DNA of 64,000 nt from Draconibacterium mangrovi (GCF_010586825.1 NZ_JAAAGB010000001.1:1-64000), one strand, 5' to 3'; counted from the first letter of the stretch, positions 9,207-19,009 are shown. Notes: generated by a model from the letters alone, not told the origin. Made by a program: numbers and translations.

Positions 9207-10190
9207 TTATTTTTCTGCCACTACCGGCACAATAATTTTACCGGGTTCAACGGTGAACTTATACAGGCCAGAGCTGGCGTCCCACTCTTTTTTTACAGGA
9301 ACTATTCTTGTTCTTCTAGGACTAACCTGATTATTACTAAAGTGAACATGATACACATAATACAACTGTCCGTTTGGTCCTTCAAAAAAGTCGCCGTGCC
9401 CCGAGCCGTTTTCATCTACTATGGAACGATGAATAATTGGGCTGTTCTTTTGCTTTATCCATGGTCCAAATGGCGAATCGGCAACCGCATAACCAACCGC
9501 ATAATCGATATTTTTGAAGTGATTGGCTGAATAAAACAGATAGTATTTGTCTTTTAATTTGAAAACTGTTGGCCCCTCCATAATTGGTGCTGATTCGAAA
9601 TTTGGAGTAGCTTCCCAGGGCTCGGTCTGATCAAAACATTTTTTCAATGTTTCCGGCTTTATTTTACCTTTTTCCATATCGAACTCAGCCACCCACAAGT
9701 AATTGCCGTTATTAAAGCGCACGTGATAAAGGTAGTACCTGCCATCTTCATCCTGAAAGATGAACGAGTCAATATTCTTCTCAGAACCGTCAATCGGAGC
9801 AACTTTATCTTGCTTGTAAGGCCCCATTAAGGAGTTTGATTTTGTCAATACGGTTTGCTCGTTGGCCGTGTACGACAAATAATAAGTTTCATTAACTCTG
9901 AATATCTGAGGAGCCCAGAAACCACTTTCTCCAAAAGCCTGATTTCCTTTTTTCATGATCATATGAATCCCGTTTGTTGAACCTGCCGGCGAATTCCAGG
10001 TTTTCAGGTCTTTGGATTCCAACATCGAGAATCCTGATGGTCCTACCCGGTGCCCTCCGGTTCCAGTCAAATAAAACGTATCTCCCTCCACATAAATCGT
10101 GGGATCAGCATAAAATATTTCCTGGATTTTCTGTGCCGCTACTTGTGTGGCAAAGAATAATATGAGCGAAAAGATGATTATTAATTTCAT
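9207..10190 (-). CDS. GH43 family glycosidase, exported
   Basis: The 327-residue protein has a type I signal peptide ending near VAAQ (residue 20). Mature residues begin almost directly with the GH43 core. Asp29 in YADPTIY is the base, Asp in NIDSFIFQ the second acidic residue, and Glu in IMEGPTVF the acid. The WAPQIF motif lies between them. It is a second GH43, clearly different from the lipoprotein GH43 at 7940-8914, and is soluble-periplasmic rather than lipid-anchored. Such pairs usually split arabinose- or xylose-containing side chains. Confidence 0.92.
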   Translation of the reverse strand: MKLIIIFSLILFFATQVAAQKIQEIFYADPTIYVEGDTFYLTGTGGHRVGPSGFSMLESKDLKTWNSPAGSTNGIHMIMKKGNQAFGESGFWAPQIFRVNETYYLSYTANEQTVLTKSNSLMGPYKQDKVAPIDGSEKNIDSFIFQDEDGRYYLYHVRFNNGNYLWVAEFDMEKGKIKPETLKKCFDQTEPWEATPNFESAPIMEGPTVFKLKDKYYLFYSANHFKNIDYAVGYAVADSPFGPWIKQKNSPIIHRSIVDENGSGHGDFFEGPNGQLYYVYHVHFSNNQVSPRRTRIVPVKKEWDASSGLYKFTVEPGKIIVPVVAEK

Positions 10191-10294
10191 TATTAAGTTA
10201 TTTAACGTCCATTCCTGTTTTTACGGCTTCATTATAATAGAGTAAAGGCGCTGCCGAGCATTATGTATTCCCTCATGTAAACACCAATGTGATG

Positions 10295-11323
10295 TTATTC
10301 CGTTACAATGCCAAAATGATTCACTAATCGATCGTATTCTTCTTTTGAAATAGTAATCATGCATCCATGCCTAACCGATGAAGGAAGACTGTATTTATCC
10401 CAATCACTGAAAAAGGTGTAACCCGATGCCTGGTACCATGGTCCATTCATGTTATCAGCGATAGAAAGACCATATGAAACACCTGGGTATTGCTCGTAAT
10501 AGAGGTACCAGATTTTATTGTTTGGCGATGGAACAAGCATAGGTGCTTCCCTGAAATTAGGGCTTATTGATGGACCTGGCTCGGAATAGGGCCCGAGTAA
10601 AGATGGTGCCTTCGAAATTCGGATAGTTTTACCGGTAGTCCAGTAAAGCGTTGGGTAAGTTTCATCCTTTATTACCGCATAATAGTCGTCGCCAATTTTC
10701 CGTATAAAAACATCTATAGTTCCCATATCCCATTCGAACAATCGTGTTGGGTGATCAGAAAAAGTCTTCAAATCTTTCGACAATACATAAAGCGTTCTTT
10801 GGCTTGCCCAATAGGTTTCTCCTCCTTCTTTATGAGGCGTATGCCAGGTTACCACATACTGTTTTGAATCCTGATCGAAATAAATTTTTGGAGCTCCGAT
10901 TCTTTGAAGTGCATACGAATAATCGGGAGTGCTTTTTAAATCAGGAGTAAGGGTACTGTATTTTTCCCAGTTAATTAAATCATCAGAAACCCAGAAGTTG
11001 ATATCGGGTGACCCATCTCCCGTATTTCCTGCAATGTAATAACGACCGTCGTGCCCTTTACAAATATCGGGGTGTCCATGATAATCATCAAACACCCGCT
11101 TACGATCATTCAATGCGTGCCAATGCAAACCATCGAGACTAACCGAATAGTACAACTCGCCATAATCCTGATGGGTCATGTGTGCGAACAAGTAGGCTTC
11201 GTTTACGGGTTGCTCACCTTCTTTTACCTGGCCTGGCGGATCGGGCTGCTGCGCGTTTAAGCTTAACACACCAAACACCTGAAAAAAAAGAAAAAAGATA
11301 GTTACAAACTGCTTCGTTTTCAT
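10295..11323 (-). CDS. GH43-like five-bladed beta-propeller glycosidase, exported
   Basis: This 342-residue protein has a signal peptide (residues 1-24). The propeller is related to GH43 and its clan. Acidic candidates are the Asp in HGHPDICKG, the Asp in MGTIDVFIR and the Glu in NFREAPMLV, which match the spacing of the base, modulator and acid of GH43. It is more distant from the other two GH43 proteins and could belong to a different subfamily or a related GH family. It is the first enzyme gene after susCD and lies just beyond an intercistronic hairpin (11351-11388). Confidence 0.8.
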   Translation of the reverse strand: MKTKQFVTIFFLFFQVFGVLSLNAQQPDPPGQVKEGEQPVNEAYLFAHMTHQDYGELYYSVSLDGLHWHALNDRKRVFDDYHGHPDICKGHDGRYYIAGNTGDGSPDINFWVSDDLINWEKYSTLTPDLKSTPDYSYALQRIGAPKIYFDQDSKQYVVTWHTPHKEGGETYWASQRTLYVLSKDLKTFSDHPTRLFEWDMGTIDVFIRKIGDDYYAVIKDETYPTLYWTTGKTIRISKAPSLLGPYSEPGPSISPNFREAPMLVPSPNNKIWYLYYEQYPGVSYGLSIADNMNGPWYQASGYTFFSDWDKYSLPSSVRHGCMITISKEEYDRLVNHFGIVTE

Positions 11324-11350
11324 TGTAGGTAGGGTTTTAAAAAGTGAAAA

Positions 11351-11388
11351 AATCTACAAGACCTTTGAGTACAAAGGCCCTGTAGATT
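11351..11388 (-). terminator. Terminator-like hairpin between susD and the enzyme genes
   Basis: The outer stem pairs AATCTACA (11351-11358) with TGTAGATT (11381-11388), and the inner stem pairs CCTTTG (11362-11367) with CAAAGG (11372-11377). On the minus strand the hairpin is followed by TTTTTTCACTTTTT, a U-rich tail. This has the form of a rho-independent terminator or attenuator inside the operon. It would lower expression of the glycosidases relative to susCD. A role in protecting the susCD mRNA 3' end is an alternative. Confidence 0.7.
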
Positions 11389-11400
11389 CCTATACAAAAA

Positions 11401-12951
11401 TTAATACATAGGATTTTGATCCAAATTTGGATTATTATCAATTTCTGTTTGAGGAATAGGCATACGGCTTGACTTTCCTACAACAAAATTGCTAAAGTCC
11501 TGGTCGCGGCTTATCAATTCATTTAAACCTTCGCTTGATTCCCACAAATTCCATCTTTTCAGGTCGGCCCAACGCACACCTTCCAGACAAAGCTCCAGTG
11601 AACGTTCCATTTGCAAACGTTTTAGGAAATCATCTTTTGATGTAACAGCCGAAGCGTACAACGTACTATTTTCGAGTTTTGGAAGATTTGCACGTTCCCT
11701 AACCCTGTTAACACATTCGACTGCCAATGCAGGAGGTGTACCGCTTGAAAGCTCGGTCAAACATTCAGCATATAAAAGCAGCACATCGGCATAACGGATT
11801 ACACGGAAATTTATAGGCGAGTAATAGTCTTCATGGTTCCTGTAGTAGTCGCCCTGATATTTCCTGAAGAAACAGTCGGTTCCCCATCCTGCTTGCCAGT
11901 CACGACCATAAATTTTTTCATCCGGATAATCTGTCTGTAGCTCCGGATAAAAAATACTGGCACGTAAACGAGGATCGATTTGTCCGTCGGTGGTTGATTC
12001 TTTTTTATACTCATCAACCAACCATCTTCTGGGTTGTCCATCGCACCAGCCAATACCTCTTGGAGCAAAAAACTGAGCCCTGTTTGATCCAACGTTTTGG
12101 TTAGGCACATCGCCGTCACCCCTTGGATTTACATCAGAGAACTGGATTTCAAAAACCGATTCGATATTATTCTCGGTGGTATGCATAAAATTGTCTTTGT
12201 AGTTAGCTACCAGGTCGTAATAACCGGCTCCGCCTCCTTCAACCAACCACGAAAGAGCATCTTTAGCCTCCTGCCATTCGTGCATCTGCATATGAACTTT
12301 TCCGAGAAGTGCCAATGCTGCACCTTTAGTCGGGCGTCCAAGATTGCTGTTGTCCCATTGATCAGGCAAACCATTTACTGCATCCTGAAGATCGAGTTTG
12401 ATTTGATCATAAACCTGTGCTTCTGAAACTTGTTCAGGAATATCGTCAGGTTGGGAAGCGTTAAGCACCAAAGGAACATTATCAAACATCAGTGCAAGGT
12501 TGTAATAGTAAAATGCCCGAAGGAATTTAGCCTGTGCCAGTATGGCATCTTTGTCGGCCTGGTTGCTGAATTCTATTTCAGGAACATAGTCAAGCACCTG
12601 GTTGCAACGGAAAATAGCTTTATAGTGATCACGCCACATCCACCGGTTACCTTCCCAGAAGTTGTAGTTGAAATAAATAAACCGGGTCCACTCCTTCAAT
12701 TCGTTCCACGGACTTTGACTGTATCCTTCGTCTGATGTCAGATCGAAGCGAAAATAGATCCAGCGTGTCCAACTGCCTGGTTTATAAAACATGGTATATA
12801 CCGCATCCAGGCCCAATTGGGCATCTTCAGGGCTTTTCCAAAAAGTAGCCGTTGTTGGAAAGTTTGGGTTCTCTATATCAATAAGGTCTTCGGAGCAAGA
12901 CATTGCCGAGAAAACCAGTACTAATAGGCTGTATATAAATATCTTTTTCAT
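11401..12951 (-). CDS. SusD/RagB-family glycan-binding outer-membrane lipoprotein
   Basis: The 516-residue protein has a lipobox at Cys19 (SAMSC) and the all-helical SusD/RagB architecture. This includes the N-terminal ENPNFPTTATFWKSPEDA stretch and the C-terminal WADLKRWNLW and MPIPQTEIDNNPNLDQN motifs typical of the family. SusD caps the SusC barrel at the cell surface and binds oligosaccharides for import. It begins 12 bases after susC ends, so the pair is co-translated. Its length is normal for the family. Confidence 0.97.
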   Translation of the reverse strand: MKKIFIYSLLVLVFSAMSCSEDLIDIENPNFPTTATFWKSPEDAQLGLDAVYTMFYKPGSWTRWIYFRFDLTSDEGYSQSPWNELKEWTRFIYFNYNFWEGNRWMWRDHYKAIFRCNQVLDYVPEIEFSNQADKDAILAQAKFLRAFYYYNLALMFDNVPLVLNASQPDDIPEQVSEAQVYDQIKLDLQDAVNGLPDQWDNSNLGRPTKGAALALLGKVHMQMHEWQEAKDALSWLVEGGGAGYYDLVANYKDNFMHTTENNIESVFEIQFSDVNPRGDGDVPNQNVGSNRAQFFAPRGIGWCDGQPRRWLVDEYKKESTTDGQIDPRLRASIFYPELQTDYPDEKIYGRDWQAGWGTDCFFRKYQGDYYRNHEDYYSPINFRVIRYADVLLLYAECLTELSSGTPPALAVECVNRVRERANLPKLENSTLYASAVTSKDDFLKRLQMERSLELCLEGVRWADLKRWNLWESSEGLNELISRDQDFSNFVVGKSSRMPIPQTEIDNNPNLDQNPMY

Positions 12952-12963
12952 AATTTTTCTAAA

Positions 12964-15900
12964 TTAGAATTGGAATGAAAGTGAAAAAACAACTGATTTC
13001 GGCGACGGATAAGCAGCATCATCCTGTCCTTTAACCCAGATATCGGGTGACTTAAATTCAGGATCGAGACCAGTATAATTAGTAATCGTAATAAGGTTTT
13101 GTCCTGTTACAGATACACGCATATTATCAAACACATTAAGCAGCTGTGCTTCAGGGAATGTATACCCCAACGTCATTTGTCTGATTTTGAAATACGATCC
13201 CTTTTCAATCCAGCGATCCTGATCACCACGTGCATTTCTGTTATCGGCATATATTACCCTTGGATTTTCTGTATTTGGATTTTCCTCGGTCCATCCTTTA
13301 TATCCTGAAAGGTGGTTTGTATTGTCCGAGAATCCGCCCATCCAACTGGCAGCTCCATTAAATACATCCTGACCAAATGAGCCAAAACCGGCAAAACTGA
13401 AGTCGAAGTTTTTATAACTCACCTGACCATTTAATCCGATCTCAAATTTTGGCCATGGATTTCCGGTTATCGTTCTGTCCTCATTGTTAATTTGGCCATC
13501 GTCATTTACATCCACGTAGCGGATATCACCGGGTTTTGCATTGGGTTGAATAACGGTTCCGTCCGAATTTTTATGGGCCAGAACTTCGCCTTCATTCTGG
13601 AAAAGGCCATCTGTTTTAATCGTATAGAACATGGCTAACGGTTCACCAATTTCGGTTTTTGTTATCCAGGTATATTGCTCTACTTTTCCATAACCAAATT
13701 CCAGCACTTCATTTCTTAAACGCGTAAATGTTGCTCCCAGAGAATACTTAAATCCTCCTTTTGTATCTCTCCACGATCCTGAAAACTCAAATCCCTTGTT
13801 TCGTAAGCTTGCTGCATTAACATATGGATTTCCTCCATCATTTCCCGTTGTCAACAAAATTGGCATTGGTGTTAGTACATCTTTAGTTGTCGAGATGAAA
13901 TACTCTGCACTAATTTGCAATTTACTATCAAGGAAAGCGGCATCAAGACCAAAGTTTTCCTGGGTTTGCTCTTCCCATTTAAGATCTGAATTTACCAGTT
14001 TTATTTGGGTCATACCATTTTCCAAATGCTGATCTGATCCAAAAACTGCAACCGGGAACGAGTTAAGAACTGCCACATAGTCCCAGTTACCAATGTTTAC
14101 ATTACCCAGTGTACCGTGACTGTATCTTAACTTTAAATCGTTAATCCACGGAACGTTAAAGAAATTTTCTTTACTTATTCTCCACCCTGCAGAAACCGAT
14201 GGAAAGAATCCCCATTTATTATCGGGTGCAAATTTTGAAGAACCATCGTAACGGAATGTTGCACTCAATAAGTACTTTTCTGCATACGTGTAGTTCAATC
14301 GTCCGAAATACGAAATTAACGACGATTCGCCGATATTTCCCCAGGCATTCGGATCGGTGGTACCCGCATCAATTACATCAAAATAACGCTCGCCTACCTG
14401 AACCAGATTTTTCTTTTCGGCAGCAATCATTTCATAGTATGTATTCTGGTAAGAGTTACCGACAACTGCGCTAATATCGTGTTTACCAAACTGGTTTTTA
14501 TAAGTTAAAGTATTCTCAATTAACTTATTTTCGAATTTGGCTTTATTTTCATATCGGGTAGAAGGCTCGTATGGTTGATTAAGCGTGAAATTTCCTTCTT
14601 TCCTTAACCATTTATGATTATCACGGCTTGTTTCGTAACCCAGGTTTAACTTATACTGAAAGCCTTTAAAAAGGTCAAGTGTGGCATAAAGATTACCCCT
14701 GATCCTCAGGTTCTCATCACTGTTATACATTAAATCTTCTGTAGCTATCGGATTCGATCCGAATGTTCTTGCCGTTGCTTCGTTCCCATATCCATAACCG
14801 CCAAAATTGTTTTCGTCGTATATCGGAATGATCGGTAACATTCGAAGTACATCAATATGTTTTGAAAAGACAGAATTCTGGTTTTCTACAAAGGTGTTGC
14901 TCACAGCCAGATTTTCACCAATAGTGAAAATACCTTTACTTCCCTCTGTATTTACCCTGAAACTGTAGCGCTCCATTGAAGTACCGTAAACGGTTCCCGG
15001 ATTATCGTAATAATTCGTGGAAACCAGATACCTTCCGTCTTTGCTGCCACCTGAAAACGATAAATTATGATCCTGTACAATTGCAGTTTCAAAAACGGCA
15101 TCATTCCAGTCGGTGTTTCCATCCATCCAGTTTGGAACCGCATGAACATCAGGAACACCATCAGCGATGGCTGTTTCGTATGCCTGAGTTGTGATATCAA
15201 TCCACTCTTCGCGTCCCATTAAATCCATCATCGGAAGCTGATCAATGGAAAGTTTTCCGGTATAGTTTACTTTCATTTCGCCGGCAGCACCTTTCTTGGT
15301 CTCGATAATAATTACACCGTTGGCTGCTCTTGAACCGTAGATCGCTGCTGCAGAAGCATCTTTTAATACCTGGATTGACTCGATATCATTTACGTTAAAA
15401 TCGCGATTACCAGATGTTGGCAATCCATCGATAATATACAAAGGATTATTGTTGGTAAAGTTACCCAACCCCCTGATTTCAACTACTGGTTCGCTGCCAA
15501 TTCCGCCACTTGACCGGATGTTTACACCTGCAACAAGTCCTTGTATTGCATCGCCAACCGACAGTGCGCTAACGTTTTTAAACTCTTCAGCTTTAACAAC
15601 AGATACTGCACCGGTTAAATCGGCCTTTTTTACCGTACCGTAACCAATGGCCACTACTTCCTCAATCCCAATAGCATCAACAACCATTGAAACATTAATA
15701 CTAGTCTGTGTTCCAACTTCAATCTCCTGGGTAAGCATACCTACAAAGGAAAACTGAAGTATATCGCCTTCAGAAATATTTGTTAAGAAATATTCTCCAT
15801 CAGCATTGGTAACAGTACCTTTTGTAGTACCTTTTACCACAACAGTCACACCTGGTAATGGCTCACCACTTATATCGGTAACTTTACCGGTAATTCCATT

Positions 15901-16308
15901 TTGTTGAGATCCAATCGCTATTCCAGTAGCCAGATTATACGCTTCTGAATGTTTGACAATTATATGTCGGTCCATTAATTCGTAGGTATATTCTGTTCCT
16001 GCAAAAACTTCCGAGAGGATATCTACGATATTGGAATTTGTTTGAGTAATGGATACCCTTTTCGATAGATCAACTTGTTCACTGTCATAAAAAAAGCGGA
16101 ATTCACTGGTTTTTTCAATTTGTTCAAATAGTTCAGCTAGCCGGGCATTTTTCATGTCCAATGTTAACTTTGTTGATTGTGCATATGTAGAAGCCGAAAC
16201 CTGCACAAATGCTACTACTACAAGCAAACATGTGATCTTCATAATTTTCATTAGTTTTTTGAAATGAGGCATACAACTCTCCCCATTGCAAATGTTAGTT
16301 TTTTTCAT
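12964..16308 (-). CDS. SusC/RagA TonB-dependent outer-membrane transporter with N-terminal STN domain
   Basis: The protein has 1114 residues. After a signal peptide (ending near STYAQ, residue 44) comes an STN domain, from LTLDMKNARLAELFEQIEK to about residue 125. A carboxypeptidase-like regulatory domain (GITGKVTDISGEPLPGVTV) follows, then the plug (ADLTGAVSVVKAEEF) and a 22-stranded barrel ending in the aromatic VVFSLSFQF. SusC imports oligosaccharides using TonB energy. The STN domain is the hallmark of transporters that signal through a FecR-type anti-sigma factor, and a fecR/ECF pair lies directly upstream. The upstream ATG at 16308 is kept, but several ATGs follow within 25 codons (for example at MKIMKITC). 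Confidence 0.97.
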   Translation of the reverse strand: MKKTNICNGESCMPHFKKLMKIMKITCLLVVVAFVQVSASTYAQSTKLTLDMKNARLAELFEQIEKTSEFRFFYDSEQVDLSKRVSITQTNSNIVDILSEVFAGTEYTYELMDRHIIVKHSEAYNLATGIAIGSQQNGITGKVTDISGEPLPGVTVVVKGTTKGTVTNADGEYFLTNISEGDILQFSFVGMLTQEIEVGTQTSINVSMVVDAIGIEEVVAIGYGTVKKADLTGAVSVVKAEEFKNVSALSVGDAIQGLVAGVNIRSSGGIGSEPVVEIRGLGNFTNNNPLYIIDGLPTSGNRDFNVNDIESIQVLKDASAAAIYGSRAANGVIIIETKKGAAGEMKVNYTGKLSIDQLPMMDLMGREEWIDITTQAYETAIADGVPDVHAVPNWMDGNTDWNDAVFETAIVQDHNLSFSGGSKDGRYLVSTNYYDNPGTVYGTSMERYSFRVNTEGSKGIFTIGENLAVSNTFVENQNSVFSKHIDVLRMLPIIPIYDENNFGGYGYGNEATARTFGSNPIATEDLMYNSDENLRIRGNLYATLDLFKGFQYKLNLGYETSRDNHKWLRKEGNFTLNQPYEPSTRYENKAKFENKLIENTLTYKNQFGKHDISAVVGNSYQNTYYEMIAAEKKNLVQVGERYFDVIDAGTTDPNAWGNIGESSLISYFGRLNYTYAEKYLLSATFRYDGSSKFAPDNKWGFFPSVSAGWRISKENFFNVPWINDLKLRYSHGTLGNVNIGNWDYVAVLNSFPVAVFGSDQHLENGMTQIKLVNSDLKWEEQTQENFGLDAAFLDSKLQISAEYFISTTKDVLTPMPILLTTGNDGGNPYVNAASLRNKGFEFSGSWRDTKGGFKYSLGATFTRLRNEVLEFGYGKVEQYTWITKTEIGEPLAMFYTIKTDGLFQNEGEVLAHKNSDGTVIQPNAKPGDIRYVDVNDDGQINNEDRTITGNPWPKFEIGLNGQVSYKNFDFSFAGFGSFGQDVFNGAASWMGGFSDNTNHLSGYKGWTEENPNTENPRVIYADNRNARGDQDRWIEKGSYFKIRQMTLGYTFPEAQLLNVFDNMRVSVTGQNLITITNYTGLDPEFKSPDIWVKGQDDAAYPSPKSVVFSLSFQF

Positions 16309-16367
16309 ACATTTAACGTGTTAAAGTTCGATAATTGAGCCGATTGGCTTATTTATTGATTCTCAAA

Positions 16368-16423
16368 AGGAAACCTTAGGAGTGTTTCCTGACAGACGGG
16401 AAGTGCGGCCAGGCATTTCCCGT
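16368..16423 (-). promoter_or_regulatory. Two hairpins between the fecR-like gene and susC
   Basis: The first stem pairs ACGGGAAGTG (16396-16405) with CATTTCCCGT (16414-16423) with one mismatch. The second pairs AGGAAAC (16368-16374) with GTTTCCT (16384-16390) and is followed on the minus strand by a short T run. Together they lie in the untranslated segment before susC. They may end most of the sigma/anti-sigma transcript or form a leader for susCD. Neither has a strong U tail on the minus strand, so function is uncertain. Confidence 0.45.
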
Positions 16424-16467
16424 TTTTAGTTCATAAATTTGGTTTATTACATAGGCATTATTTTTAG

Positions 16468-17448
16468 CTATTTGTCGATATATATTTTTCCACTGTCAAA
16501 ATAGTAATCAAAGGGTTTACCCGAAGCACTTTTAAATACCTCCATAAGGGTGTAAATATTGTCATCCACACTTAAAGTACCGGTAAAAATGCGTGATTTA
16601 AGCTCTTCGTCGCCAAATATGATTTCAACATTGTAAATACGGGCAATTTTGATTGCCAGCGAATCAAATCGTTCATCCTTAAAGCTATAAATGCCTTTTT
16701 GCCAGTAATCATGAAAACCATCCGGGATGATTGATTCGTACACCTTCCCGGAGGTTTTGTCATAAACTAAACTATGCATTGGTTTTACCATAAAAGATCT
16801 GTAACTCTCTTCGGTAACACCAGATTGAATATCAAATTGAATTTTTCCTGAAACCAGTTCTGCTTTTACCTCATCGTCATCGGGGTATGCCACCACAGCA
16901 AACCTGGTTCCCAAAACTTTTATGCGGTGTTCCCCCACGTTTACAATAAAGGGATGGTCTTTATCGTGTGTTACTTCAAAGAATCCTTCTCCTTCAAGCT
17001 CCACATTTCTGAAATCTCCTACAAAATTTTCAGGATAAACCAGTCTGGTACCATTACTTAACCAAACTTTCGTACCATCGGGTAACACAATTGACGTGCG
17101 GTTTCCTTTTGGCACAAAAATCTCGTTTATAGCAATTTCATTATTAAAATCGGCATACTGAACCAAATAACCTGCAGAAACGGCCAGGATAATAATAGCC
17201 GCGTATTTTGCGATATTCAGCAGAATTGAATTCCGGTGGCCTTTAACACCTCTTTTTACTGCATTAAATCCTTGATTTATGGTTTCGTCATCCATTTCGT
17301 TACCTGTTTGCAGTAAAGCCCAAAGTGTTTTATAACGAATATATTCCCGGCTGTTCTCCCCCGATTCGTTTATATAATTTAAAAGCTCGTCTGAATCTTT
17401 CAGCGCCTTTTTTTCTGTTATCTTATGTATTAGTTTTTCTGAATCCAT
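16468..17448 (-). CDS. FecR-family anti-sigma factor
   Basis: This 326-residue inner-membrane protein has an N-terminal cytoplasmic domain (about 1-70) and one membrane helix (about residues 75-97, containing YAAIIILAVSAGYLV). A periplasmic FecR domain (IFVPKGNRTSIVLPDGTKVW) and a C-terminal DUF4974-like/STN-like domain end the protein. FecR proteins hold an ECF sigma factor and release it when the STN domain of a loaded SusC makes contact. It is placed between the sigma factor and susC, the standard PUL order. A 133-base gap separates it from the sigma gene. Confidence 0.95.
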   Translation of the reverse strand: MDSEKLIHKITEKKALKDSDELLNYINESGENSREYIRYKTLWALLQTGNEMDDETINQGFNAVKRGVKGHRNSILLNIAKYAAIIILAVSAGYLVQYADFNNEIAINEIFVPKGNRTSIVLPDGTKVWLSNGTRLVYPENFVGDFRNVELEGEGFFEVTHDKDHPFIVNVGEHRIKVLGTRFAVVAYPDDDEVKAELVSGKIQFDIQSGVTEESYRSFMVKPMHSLVYDKTSGKVYESIIPDGFHDYWQKGIYSFKDERFDSLAIKIARIYNVEIIFGDEELKSRIFTGTLSVDDNIYTLMEVFKSASGKPFDYYFDSGKIYIDK

Positions 17449-17581
17449 TTTGCGATTGTTACTAGTTAAATGACTAAACTTGCTTTTACCCTATTAATAA
17501 AAACATCATTTTTTTACTGCCCGGGCAATAAAAATTATAAAACACTGACTAACTGCACACTTAGCAGAACCGTATTTTTCT

Positions 17582-18172
17582 CTATTTAATGCTAAAAAGC
17601 AGCCAGGCAACTAATGGGAGATAATCTTTAAGTGAGATTCTGAGGGTTTTAAGGGCTTTGGTAATCTGGGCTTCAACTGCCTTAACTGAGATATCTAAAT
17701 CTTCAGCCACCTCTTTGTTTTTCTTTCCTTCCATACGGCTTAAAATAAAAACCTCGCGACAACGCTCCGGTAGTTCCAAAAGCGTTTTCTGAATTATAGT
17801 TTCTATTTCCTGAAAAGTTACGGTGGAAGTATCGAGATCCGATAAAGCTTCTGTATAAACTTGATTTTGTTTTTGAAGAACTGCCTCTGAACGGTATTTT
17901 TTCTTCACTTTTTCGTGACGCAAATACATCAGGCAATTGTTCTTTACGTTGGTGTACAGATAGCTTTGAAGTTGTGTTTCGTTTAAAAACTGTGGTTTTT
18001 TATCCCACATGGCAATAAATGCATCCTGAACAAGGTTCTTTGATTCCCCTTCAGGAACAAATTCTTTTGCAAAATAAACAAGGCGAGGATAATACAATTT
18101 AAAAACCACTTCAAAAGCAGCCTCTTGCTTATTATTCAAAAGTTGTAGTATCTCGTTAGTTAGCGACTTCAT
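17582..18172 (-). CDS. ECF sigma-70 factor controlling the PUL
   Basis: Region 2 (AFEVVFKLYYPRLVYFAKEF, then LVQDAFIAMWDKK) and region 4 with a helix-turn-helix (LSRMEGKKNKEVAEDLDIS) identify an ECF-type sigma-70 factor. The start at 18172 (MKSLTNEI) is preferred over an in-frame ATG at 18196, because the domain begins soon after and the eight extra residues do not resemble the family. That gives 196 residues. The hydrophobic C-terminal tail (LPLVAWLLF) is common in Bacteroidetes ECF factors. With the FecR protein and the STN-bearing SusC it forms a trans-envelope switch that senses the imported glycan. Confidence 0.94.
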   Translation of the reverse strand: MKSLTNEILQLLNNKQEAAFEVVFKLYYPRLVYFAKEFVPEGESKNLVQDAFIAMWDKKPQFLNETQLQSYLYTNVKNNCLMYLRHEKVKKKYRSEAVLQKQNQVYTEALSDLDTSTVTFQEIETIIQKTLLELPERCREVFILSRMEGKKNKEVAEDLDISVKAVEAQITKALKTLRISLKDYLPLVAWLLFSIK

Positions 18173-18319
18173 CTGTCCGTGAAAATTCAATTGCAATGAT
18201 AATCAAAAAAATACAAAACTGTATTTTCTTATGTTGAAACAGACTTTTGAATACATTTAAAATTGCAGCTCACTTAAAAGCAAATCATCTGTACTTTGAT
18301 GAGTTGCATTCTTATTTTG

Positions 18320-18772
18320 CTATAACCCCGGCAACAAATACAACACCCCAATACTAATAATGGTTAGTGTTGATATTCCCACCGGGAACCACACCGGGGC
18401 AATCCACGGACGTGGAATTAGGAATAAAACATCGATAGTAGTGAGCTTTGGCGGCCATTTTATCAGCACATACAACGATACGTAATAAAACAAATCCCAG
18501 AAAGCAAATGTCCAAAGGAAAACCATTGCCCGGTCAAGCCATGAATTACCAACCAGTAATGCCAGTGTTACCAACATAATAATGGTTGCGGCCTCGCGCG
18601 TCATTTCAATCTTTATCGTTCGCTTTGGAACCTTCTCCAGTAATTCTTTATTTCCCGCTTCCGAATCAGCATCCAACAGTCCGATGGCTTTTCGGAGATA
18701 AACCACCACCACTCCCTCGAAATGTGCCATGGCGATACCAAAAACAGCAAGCAATACATATTGTGTAAGCAT
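18320..18772 (-). CDS. Small integral membrane protein of unknown function
   Basis: The 150-residue protein has about four hydrophobic segments: residues 3-25, 63-80, 82-104 and 125-148. The loop after the first helix is charged and contains RKAIGLLDADSEAGNKELLEK. I recognise no family or catalytic motif. It is a single gene on the minus strand, upstream of the sigma gene but separated by about 120 bases, so it is probably not part of the PUL. Codon use looks like that of its neighbours. Confidence 0.75.
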   Translation of the reverse strand: MLTQYVLLAVFGIAMAHFEGVVVVYLRKAIGLLDADSEAGNKELLEKVPKRTIKIEMTREAATIIMLVTLALLVGNSWLDRAMVFLWTFAFWDLFYYVSLYVLIKWPPKLTTIDVLFLIPRPWIAPVWFPVGISTLTIISIGVLYLLPGL

Positions 18773-18971
18773 AACAAGTCGGTTTTTATCGGTTCTTTTA
18801 TTTGATTTAAGTTACGCATATCTGCCGAAAAACACAATGCAGGCTTGTACCTCCCCTTCTTTTACTATTTCATATCCTATTTAAGTTATTTCACTTCGCG
18901 GACAATCTTTCCTATAAAAATGCGTAATTTTTATCCTAAAAATGAATGAAAAGGAAGCCAATCCTGAAAAC

Positions 18972-19009
18972 AAAAAGCCCCGGCAACTTTAAAGTTGCCG
19001 GGGCTTTTT
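18972..19009. terminator. Perfect bidirectional rho-independent terminator
   Basis: Two 19-base arms form a perfect inverted repeat: AAAAAGCCCCGGCAACTTT at 18972-18990 and its exact complement at 18991-19009. The strong GC stem is flanked by A and T runs on either side. It ends the minus-strand lipoprotein gene that stops at 19019, 10 bases away. Confidence 0.93.
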
